From positions 1-7,514 of the forward strand of contig JAAUOI010000145.1 in assembly GCA_012036375.1 (NCBI GenBank): 7,514 nucleotides of DNA. Direction: 5' to 3'. The DNA is from Allobrachymonas sp. Lineage in GTDB: Bacteria > Pseudomonadota > Gammaproteobacteria > Burkholderiales > Burkholderiaceae_C. A program made the position numbers and the translations under genes. The first letter of the stretch is position 1, and each line of letters opens with the position of its first letter. Positions 1-6,296 of this stretch are shown in pieces. The notes beneath the pieces were generated by a model. That model was given only the letters and a program-made list of their open reading frames with translations. It ran no database searches and was not told the DNA's origin.

Positions 1-258
1 CTTGCCCACAGGCAGGTCGATCACATCCATCGGAATCAGCGATTCAAACGCCGCAGCAGCGCCCGCGCCGCGCAAGACGAGTTGCCCCATGTGCGAGACA
101 TCAAACAGCCCCGCCGCGTTGCGCGTGTGCGCATGCTCGGCCATGAGGCCAGCGGGGTATTGCACGGGCATCGAATAACCCGCAAACGGCACCATGCGAG
201 CGCCCAGCTCAATATGCAAGGCATTCAAGGGAACATTAAGTAAAACAGCGTCAGACAC
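1..258 (-). CDS. gcvT: Glycine cleavage system T protein (aminomethyltransferase), N-terminal part
   Basis: This is the first 86 codons of GcvT; the gene continues past the left edge. GcvT moves the aminomethyl group of glycine from the lipoyl arm of H protein onto tetrahydrofolate, giving methylene-THF and ammonia, in the cytoplasm. The visible part carries the family's N-terminal pattern: LNALHIELGARMVPFAGYSM, then PVQYPAG, EHAHTRNAAGLFDVSHMGQ and a following LRGAGA stretch. The start is taken as GTG at 258-256 because GGAG lies 8 bases upstream (270-267) and the GcvT homology starts within about ten codons. The tandem glycine riboswitch directly upstream independently supports the call. 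gcvH and gcvP would be expected further left, but that is inference. No frame problem is seen in this part. Confidence 0.95.
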   Translation of the reverse strand, partial: MSDAVLLNVPLNALHIELGARMVPFAGYSMPVQYPAGLMAEHAHTRNAAGLFDVSHMGQLVLRGAGAAAAFESLIPMDVIDLPVGK

Positions 259-313
259 AAACAGGGCTCCAAATCAAACGACACCTCACACATGAGATGC
301 TGAGAACCCTGTT
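259..313 (-). promoter_or_regulatory. Candidate expression platform: stem that would cover the gcvT ribosome-binding site
   Basis: Directly after the conserved GGAC end of the second glycine aptamer, the transcript reads AACAGGG (313-307), then TT, then CTC (304-302). Just before the gcvT GTG it reads GAG (269-267) followed by CCCTGTT (266-260). These segments are complementary: 7 bp plus 3 bp with a two-base bulge. The Shine-Dalgarno GGAG (270-267) would be largely buried. This is visible base complementarity; the idea that it is the low-glycine OFF state of a translational ON switch is inference. Confidence 0.5.
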
Positions 314-503
314 GTCCGCTTTACCTGAGAGATTCAAGGCAGTTTGGAACTGCTATTTGCCCCTTCGGTGGACTGCACTTTGCATGCAGCCTCTCTCCAA
401 CAGAATGTGAAAGCCGTTGAGCCTTCATCGCTTGTCCTTTTGCCTGAGCGTTCACCCTTGATCAGGGCTGCGCCTTCGGCGATTCACTGAAGAATTCTCT
501 CCA
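311..503 (-). ncRNA. Tandem glycine riboswitch (two aptamers) in the gcvT leader
   Basis: Read on the minus strand, the leader holds two copies of the glycine aptamer signature in series. Aptamer I (about 502-431) starts GGAGAGAATTC, has CCGAAGG at 479-473 followed by CGCAGCC, then GCTCAGGCAAAAGGAC. After a linker of about 30 bases, aptamer II (about 398-314) starts GGAGAGAGGC, has CCGAAGG at 368-362 followed by GGCAAATAGC, then ATCTCTCAGGTAAAGCGGAC. GAGAG and CTCTC close the second aptamer. Glycine riboswitches of this class usually switch on the glycine cleavage operon when glycine is abundant; gcvT lies immediately downstream here. The two copies are unmistakable; the exact ends are approximate. 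Confidence 0.96.
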
Positions 504-513
504 AGCAAACCAA

Positions 514-541
514 ATTGTACCTTGCATAATCAGGCTATGAA
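514..541 (-). promoter_or_regulatory. Probable promoter of the riboswitch-gcvT transcript
   Basis: On the minus strand a good -10 hexamer, TACAAT, lies at 519-514. Sixteen bases upstream is TTCATA (541-536), a 4/6 match to the -35 consensus. Transcription would begin near 507, only a few bases before the first GGAGAG of aptamer I, which is where a riboswitch transcript should begin. The -35 overlaps the start codon of the divergent gene at 537. Confidence 0.5.
525..530 (+). promoter_or_regulatory. Possible -10 element for the divergent TPP-enzyme gene
   Basis: CATAAT sits six bases before the ATG at 537, so a transcript from it would start at or next to the start codon. No good -35 is visible at the usual distance. 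There is also no good Shine-Dalgarno, only AGG at 532-534, two bases from the ATG. This supports a leaderless mRNA only weakly. Confidence 0.25.
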
Positions 542-2278
542 CGACGCAAAAAATTCCCCCGCAGCCCCGATTCTTGCCGGCCATCTTCTCGTGCAGTGCC
601 TGATGGAGCAAGGCGTGACGCAGGCTTTTGGCGTGCCGGGGGAGAGCTATCTCGCTGTGCTCGATGGTTTCGCGCAATACCGCGAAAAAATCCAGTTCAT
701 CACTTGTCGCCAGGAAGGCGGCGCGGCCTTCATGGCCGAAGCTGCGGGCAAACTCAGCGGCAGGCCGGGCATCTGCCTTGTGACGCGCGGGCCGGGCGCC
801 ACCAATGCCTCCATTGGTCTGCACAACGCGTTTCAAGATTCCACGCCCATGGTCTTGCTGGTGGGCGATGTGGGGCGCGACATGCGCGATCGCGAGGCGT
901 TTCAAGAGATGGATTTCTTTGGTTTCTTCAAGCCGATTGCCAAGCGAGTCGAGCGGATCGACGATGCCGCGCGCATTCCTGAATACATCGCCCGCGCGTT
1001 TGCCACCGCGATGAACGGCAGGCCAGGCCCCGTCGTCCTCATCTTGCCGGAAGATATGTTGACAGAACAAGTCAACGCATCACCATTACCGAAAATCGAA
1101 CCCGTTCAAAGCTGGAGCGACCCTGGCGCTTTGCGCAGCCTGCGCGAGATGCTCCTGAAAAGTGAGCGCCCCTTGGTGATTGCGGGCGGCGGCGGTTGGA
1201 CGGTGCAAGCGGCGCAAGCACTGCAACGCTTCGCAGAAAACTGGCAACTGCCCGTTTGCAACGCCTTTCGCTTTCAAGACACGTTTGACAATCACCATCC
1301 GCTCTACGCAGGCGATGTGGGCATTGGTATCAATCCAGCGCTGGCGCAGCGCGTGAGAAACGCTGACTTGCTGCTCGTGATCGGCCCGCGCTTGGGCGAG
1401 ATGACCACCGGCGGCTATACCTTGATTGAAGCGCCGCGCCCCAACAACAGCTCGTTCACATCCACGCCAGCGCCGAAGAGTTGAACCGCGTCTACCAAGC
1501 CGACCTCGCCATTTGCGCCACGATGAATGCTGCGGCCAGAAGTCTTGAAGTGCTCACTGCGCCTATTTCTGTCGCCTGGGGCACAGAATCAAGGTTGGCG
1601 AACGCGCAATATCGCCAATGGATTGAGCCGCAGAGCCTGCCCGGTTTACCGTTTGACGATGCCGGCGGCGATGAGGGAATGATCAACATGCCGCGCATCA
1701 TCCAACTCTTGCAACAGCATTTGCCGCCAGATGCCGTGCTGACCAACGGTGCTGGAAATTATGCGAGCTGGATGCACCGTTATTTCCAGCACCATGGCTT
1801 GGCCAAAGGTTTCAAAACCCAAGTTGCGCCCACCAGTGGCAGCATGGGCGTGGGCGTGCCGGCGGGCGTGGCGGCGCATGTAATGACCGGCCGCGTGGCG
1901 TTCACGATGGCGGGTGATGGCGATTTCCTCATGACCGGCCAAGAGCTCTCCACTGCTACAGCCCACGGCGCAGCGAGCATCGTGCTGGTTTTAAATAACG
2001 GCAGCTACGGCACGATCCGCATGCACCAAGAGCGCGAGTATCCGAAGCGAATCAGTGGCTCGGTGATTGCAGGCGCAGATTTTGCGCTGCTTGCCCAAGG
2101 CTATGGTTATCACGGCGTGCGGATTACGCACACTGACGAATTTGAAGCTCAGTTACTGGCGGCCTTGGCTCGTTTGAAGGAGCAGCAAGGCACTTTGATC
2201 GAGCTCATCATTAGCCCTGAAGTGATTACCACGCGCAATAGTTTGTCTGCGATTACGCAGCAGGCGCTCTCGAAATAG
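537..2278 (+). pseudogene. Thiamine-pyrophosphate enzyme, acetolactate-synthase superfamily, with one frameshift
   Basis: With one base restored this gene encodes about 580 residues, the usual length for the family. It has three typical domains. The N-terminal PYR domain has the TPP-activating glutamate in ITCRQEGGAAFM (about residue 60), followed by RGPGATN (84-90). A central domain carries the VIAGGGGW and VIGPRLGEM stretches. The C-terminal PP domain has the TPP/Mg motif GDGDF (about 460-464) ending in NN about 25 residues later, then GSYGTIRMHQ. The frame breaks in the C run at 1439-1442: frame 0 stops at 1484, while reading from 1442 in the -1 frame continues QQQLVHIHASAEELNRVYQ without loss of conservation. 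ATG 537 is preferred over TTG 522. No small regulatory subunit is adjacent, so a classical biosynthetic IlvB is doubtful; substrate unknown. It is either an intact gene with a sequence error or a very young pseudogene. Confidence 0.85.
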
Positions 2279-2745
2279 TAGCGTTCGCCGCAGGTTATGC
2301 AACGGCTTGTTGCCTGTTTCATGCTTGCCGCTCACGTTGGCGCGAGGTGTGCGATGTGCTGCGGGTCAGTTCACCACGCGCAGTGCCCTTGTAGTCTGCG
2401 AAGATGGTTTGCATGAATGCCACACTGGTGTGCGAATGCAATAGCGAGCGCGAATGGAACAGCCCCGCATCACATCACCCACCTCGCACCCTGAGGTTTG
2501 GTTGGAATGCCAACTGATAGCGTGCCAACCAAGCCGCAGGGTGCGATGGTCGTGTCAGGGATGAGCGGCGCGGCCATTCGCGCTCGCTATTGCGTGAATG
2601 TGCCACAAACAGTGTTGACGCCAACCAAATCAATGTGCAAGTCAAGCCACTGCGCGAGGTGCTAGCTGATCAGCACTGGCGCGTCCATCGTGCCAACGTG
2701 AGCGGCTCGCGTGGCGAAGCGTATGGCAGTAAAAATGCAAAAAAC
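2279..2745. other. Gene-free gap between the TPP enzyme and rapZ
   Basis: No reading frame here has family-like sequence, a ribosome-binding site and a sensible extent. The only short plus-strand frame (about 2590-2799) runs antisense into the rapZ end and is judged spurious. The main content is the large inverted repeat described separately. A small stem GCAAC/GTTGC (2299-2313) follows the TPP-enzyme stop but has no real T tract. On the minus strand, after the rapZ stop, the transcript is T-rich (runs of six and five T at about 2744-2731) without a clear preceding hairpin. Confidence 0.6.
2327..2706. repeat. Large imperfect inverted repeat, arms about 180 bp each
   Basis: Four blocks of the left arm recur as reverse complements in mirror order in the right arm. 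2327-2341 pairs with 2692-2706 (15/15). 2377-2385 pairs with 2648-2656 (9/9). 2438-2457 pairs with 2574-2593 (20/20). 2484-2505 pairs with 2525-2546 (20/22). All blocks share a centre near 2516, and the spacers between them match in length to within one or two bases, so this is one symmetrical structure and not chance matches. The sequence between blocks is diverged. A 19-base loop (2506-2524) separates the arms. The origin is not recognised: a diverged inverted duplication, an intergenic repeat element or a transposon remnant are all possible. No transposase is present. Confidence 0.8.
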
Positions 2746-3667
2746 CTAACGCACACCAGCAGCAAACAGCCCCGCATCCATTTCCCGATGTCTGCGTAGC
2801 GTCACATGACTGCCCGCAAACAAACGAGCCAGTTCTTCCACCAAAAACACCGAGCGATGCTGCCCGCCTGTGCAGCCAATGGCCACCGTGACATAGCTGC
2901 GATGATCTTGTGCGAGCTTAGGCAACCAGTGGTTCAAAAACTCTTGAATCTGCTCAAGCATCACACCTACATCGGCTTCGTTGTTCAAAAAATCTTGCAC
3001 CGGCTTGTCGCGCCCCGTGAGCGGGCGAAGCAGCGGGTCGTAATGCGGGTTGGGTAGCATGCGCACGTCAAACACATAGTCTGCATCCAGCGGAATGCCG
3101 CGCTTAAAGCCGAAAGATTCAAAGACCAAAGTGAGTTGATTGCTGGGCGCGTTCACCAATTGCTTGATATAGCTTTGCAACTGGGTGCTGCGGATTTGGC
3201 TGGTATCGATGACGTGCGAGTTTTCGCGCAGCTGCGAGAGTAAATCGCGTTCTATCTCGATGGCATCCGTTAAGGCACGACGTTGATCATCCACCTGATT
3301 GGAAGACAGCGGATGCTTACGGCGCGTCTCGGAAAAACGGTGCACCAAGGTGTCGGTATTGGAGTCGAGAAAGATGGTTTTGACTTGGTGGCCAGCTTCT
3401 CGCAACTGATGGAGCTGCCGTGGCAAAAGATGCAAGCTGCTCGCGCTGCGCACATCCATCGCAATCGCAATCCGCGCCACATGATGCTGCTGCTCCAGTG
3501 TGATGAAAGAGGCTAGACAATTCAGGGGGCAAATTATCCACGCAGTAGTAGCTCGCATCTTCCAGCGCCCGCAGCGCCACCGATTTACCCGAGCCCGACA
3601 TGCCGGTGATCAGCATCAACTCCAGCGGTTTGGCTTCTGCGGTATCAGCAGAGAAATCTGCGCTCAT
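2746..3667 (-). pseudogene. rapZ: RNase adapter / nucleotide-binding protein RapZ, with one frameshift
   Basis: RapZ is a P-loop protein. In enterobacteria it binds glucosamine-6-phosphate and guides RNase E to the GlmZ small RNA, so setting amino-sugar synthesis; the role in betaproteobacteria is less certain. The Walker A motif is at about residues 22-29 (GMSGSGKS), followed by YYCVDNLPPELL. The C-terminal domain shows VFDVRMLPNPHYDPLLRPLTG, then VAIGCTGGQHRSVF and the RRHRE end. One extra base near 3517, just after the codons for PPEL, breaks the frame; skipping it gives a full 306-residue protein of normal length. The start ATG (3667-3665) overlaps the recN stop as ATGA, with GGGAG at 3676-3672, which points to translational coupling. 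Away from the single indel conservation is complete, so a sequencing error is as likely as true loss. Confidence 0.88.
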
Positions 3668-5299
3668 GCAGCTCCCAGCATCTCTTTGGCATGCGCCAGC
3701 GTGGTGTTCGATAGCTTCTCGCCACCGAGCATACGAGCCACTTCGCTCACGAGAGCTTCGCCCGCAATCGGTTTTACCGAGCTTTCGGTGAGCTTGCCCA
3801 CCTGCTGCTTGGCCACCAGCAAATGTTGATCGGCGCAGGCGGCCACTTGCGGCAAATGCGTCACAGCGAGCACCTGCCGGTCTTGCCCGAGCTGTTTCAT
3901 GAGGCGCCCCACAGTTTCCGCAACAGCGCCGCCGATGCCTGAATCTACTTCGTCAAAATCAAAGTGCCTGCGCTGCCGAGCTTGCTGGTGGTTACGGCAA
4001 TCGCCAAGGCAATGCGCGACAGCTCGCCGCCCGAAGCCACTTTGCCAATGGCGCGAGGCGTGCTGCCGGCATGGCCTGCGACTAAGAATTCCACCGTTTC
4101 TGCACCATGCGCTGTGGGCTCGCAAGCCGTTAAACGCACTTCAACTTTCCGCCCTGCATGCCCAAGCCTTGCATGGCGGTGGTGATGCTATTGCCCAGCT
4201 GAGGAGCGGCTTTGCTGCGTTGTTTGCTCAACGCTAGGCAAGCCTTTTTCAGCGCCTCTTGTGCAGTTTGTGCGCTGCGCTCTAAAGCGCCTAAATCGCT
4301 AGCCGCTTCCAGTTGCTTGAATTGCGTTTGCCACTGCGCCAGCAGCTCGGGCAGCTCTTCAGGCGTGCGGTGAAAGCGCCGCGCCAATTGCATCCATAAG
4401 CTCACTCTTTCATCCAGCTCGGTTAAGCGTGCAGGATCAGGCGCACTCTTGCGCGTGAATGCATGCAAGCTGCGTGCAATGTCGTCAATTTGTGCCAAAT
4501 TTGAAGCCAAATCAGTACCTAGCCGGCTAAATTCCTGCGCGAGGTGCTCATTTTTGTAGCAATTCCAAAGCTTGTGCAAGCCGTTGCGATGCTCCGCTGT
4601 CGCCCTCTAAATGCTCCACCGCAGTATGCGCAGCTTGCAGCAAATCTTGCGCATGGCTTTGCAGGCTGTGCTCGGCATTGAGTCGCTTCCCACTCATCGA
4701 GGCTGGGGAGCGAGTTTGTTCAATTCACTAAGCTGCCAAGACAGGCGCTCGCGCTCGGAATCGAGCGTAGCTTGCGCTGCGCGAGCCTCTTCCAAAGCTT
4801 TCAAGGCATCGCGCCAAGCCGCATGCGCTATTGACGCATCGCTCGCGTCAATCCGCCCATAAGCATCGAGCAAGCGGCGCAGCTCGGCGGTTTGCGTCAG
4901 TTGCGCCCAAGCATGCTGGCCATGAATGTCCACCAAATGCTCCGCCACCTCGCGAAGCTGCGCAAGAGTCGCAGCGCTGCCATTGATCCAAGCGCGGCTC
5001 TTGCCTTGTGCATCAATGCTGCGGCGCAGTAGCAAGCTGCTTTCGCTTTCAAAGCCGGCCTCTTGCAACCAAGTTTGCAAGCTTGCAGGCGCGTCAAATT
5101 GCGCAGAAATCTCCGCCCGCGCTGCCCCTTCGCGCACCACACCCGTGTCTGCCCGATTGCCCAGAGCCAATTGCAGCGCGTCAATCAAAATCGACTTGCC
5201 AGCGCCCGTCTCGCCCGTGAGCACGGAAAAGCCCGAAGACAAATCCAGTTGCAGCTCGCGCACGATCACAAAATCGCGCAGATGAATATGGGTCAGCAT
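3664..5299 (-). pseudogene. recN: DNA repair protein RecN, with about five frameshifts
   Basis: RecN is an SMC-like ATPase that acts on DNA ends in double-strand-break repair. The N-terminal head has Walker A GETGAGKS at residues 29-36 and the DIHGQHAW stretch. A coiled-coil middle follows. The C-terminal head has the ABC signature VASGGELSRIALAI and Walker B LIFDEVDSGIGG, then VLAVTHLPQVAACADQH. The frame must be corrected at about 4698, 4683 and 4551-4555 (one extra base each), and at about 4141 and 3955-3958 (one missing base each). The last lies in a T run inside Walker B. Corrected length is 544 residues, close to the family norm of about 550. The start is ATG 5299 with GGAGAG at 5314-5309; a longer upstream frame lacks family sequence. 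It lies 16 bases after nadK. As written the gene is broken, but residue conservation is high throughout, which fits base-calling errors or very recent decay. Confidence 0.9.
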
Positions 5300-5315
5300 G
5301 GAAGCAAACTCTCCA

Positions 5316-6227
5316 TCACACCGTCCCCTCATTCCAATGCAGCTTGCGGCGCAGCGTGTCGTAATAACTCCAGCCGCTCGGGTGCAGATAGGTCACGCGA
5401 TGCGGCGAGCGGCTCACGACAATGCGGTCGCCCACCAAGAGCGAGGCATAGTTTTGCATATCAAAATTCGCACTGGCTTCTTTGCCTGCTACCAATTCAA
5501 TAGCGATTTGCGCAGAATCTGCAAGTGCAAGCGGCCTGTTTGATAAAGTATGCGGCGCAATGGGTACGAGCAGCCAGCCTTTCAAATCCGGATGCATGAT
5601 GGGCCCGCCGGCAGACAGCGCATAAGCGGTAGACCCCGTGGGCGAAGCGACGATCAAGCCATCGGCCCGCTGATTGGCCACAAAGCGCCCATCCACTTCC
5701 ACGCGCAGCTCCACCATGCCAGATCCTGCGCCGCGATTGATCACCACATCATTGAGCGCCAACGCATCAAACACACTCACTCCATCGCGCATCACCTGCG
5801 CCTGCATGAGCGAGCGCTCTTCTTGCGCATGCTCGCCACGCAGCATCGCGGGCAGGGCGGTTTTGTAATCGGTCAAGGCAATGTCGGTGATAAAACCCAA
5901 GCGGCCATGGTTGATGCCAATGAGGGGCAGGCCATAGCTGGCCAGTTGCCTGCCCACGCCCAGCATCGTGCCATCGCCGCCCACCACCATGGCAAGATCG
6001 CATTGCTGGCCAATTTGAGCGAGGCTCAACGTGGCATGGCCGTTGAAATCTTTGCCAAGCTCTTGCCCGGCCCACTGACCTGCGCTGTCTTGATCCAGCA
6101 CCACCTCTGCGCCCTGATCCATCAAAAAATGCGCCAAATCGAGCAGCGTCTCGCGCATGCTGACGCTGCTGACATGGTATTTGCCAATGAGCGCGATGTG
6201 TTTGTATTTCAAAGCCGAGGAGGACAT
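5316..6227 (-). CDS. nadK: NAD kinase
   Basis: NadK phosphorylates NAD to NADP with ATP or polyphosphate and is the cell's only general source of NADP. The 303-residue product has the complete family motif set: GGDGT at residues 83-87 (with the catalytic Asp at 85), GINHGRLGFITD at 104-115, the NDVV stretch with Asn159-Asp160, and SPTGSTAYALSAGGP starting at residue 195. The C-terminal WSYYDTLRRKLHWNE tail is typical of betaproteobacterial NadK. The reading frame is intact. ATG 6227 is preferred; TTG 6233 is in frame two codons earlier. No Shine-Dalgarno is visible and the gene starts only 69 bp from hrcA, which is divergent. Its stop lies inside the recN ribosome-binding region (16-base gap), so nadK and recN should be co-transcribed. 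Confidence 0.97.
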   Translation of the reverse strand: MSSSALKYKHIALIGKYHVSSVSMRETLLDLAHFLMDQGAEVVLDQDSAGQWAGQELGKDFNGHATLSLAQIGQQCDLAMVVGGDGTMLGVGRQLASYGLPLIGINHGRLGFITDIALTDYKTALPAMLRGEHAQEERSLMQAQVMRDGVSVFDALALNDVVINRGAGSGMVELRVEVDGRFVANQRADGLIVASPTGSTAYALSAGGPIMHPDLKGWLLVPIAPHTLSNRPLALADSAQIAIELVAGKEASANFDMQNYASLLVGDRIVVSRSPHRVTYLHPSGWSYYDTLRRKLHWNEGTV

Positions 6228-6296
6228 GCGCAAATTACAACATTAAAATGAATGAGTTGTACATATTTTCAGCATAAATCCTCACAGACCCTTCCC
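6228..6296. promoter_or_regulatory. Divergent promoter region between nadK and hrcA
   Basis: This AT-rich 69-bp gap must hold both promoters. Candidate nadK -10 hexamers on the minus strand are TTTAAT (6247-6242) and TGTAAT (6239-6234). The second ends six bases before the nadK ATG, so that mRNA would have little or no leader. For hrcA, CATAAA (6273-6278) is a possible -10, without a convincing -35. No CIRCE inverted repeat (the HrcA operator, TTAGCACTC-N9-GAGTGCTAA) is present, so autoregulation through CIRCE is not supported here. Confidence 0.45.
6257..6272. promoter_or_regulatory. LexA-box-like site in the nadK-recN / hrcA gap
   Basis: The 16 bases TTGTACATATTTTCAG match the proteobacterial SOS box (CTG-N10-CAG with an AT-rich centre) at 12 of 16 positions against CTGTATATATATACAG, including five of the six key CTG/CAG bases. 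It lies about 30 bp upstream of nadK, the first gene of the operon holding recN, which is a classic SOS gene. The match and position are visible; LexA binding is inference from one imperfect site. Confidence 0.3.

Noticed and set aside
462..1070. Long minus-strand open frame of 202 codons opposite the TPP enzyme and riboswitch
   Set aside because: It is antisense to a clearly conserved gene and runs into the riboswitch; the protein has no family-like motifs.
2299..2313. Small stem after the TPP-enzyme stop as a terminator
   Set aside because: The stem is only five base pairs and the following sequence lacks a T run.
2327..2706. CRISPR array or insertion sequence in the gap
   Set aside because: There are no direct repeats with regular spacers and no transposase; the structure is a single mirror repeat.
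2590..2799. Plus-strand 69-codon frame in the gap
   Set aside because: It lies within the inverted repeat, overlaps the rapZ 3' end antisense, and has no ribosome-binding site or recognisable motif.
3664..5299. Programmed frameshifting in recN
   Set aside because: Five separate shifts of both signs, mostly without slippery sequences, cannot be a regulated mechanism.
5550..6251. Long plus-strand frame (233 codons) over nadK
   Set aside because: It is a shadow of nadK, whose catalytic motifs are all on the minus strand; the translation is His/Gln-rich and without domains.
6228..6296. CIRCE operator upstream of hrcA
   Set aside because: No TTAGCACTC / GAGTGCTAA pair is present in the gap.
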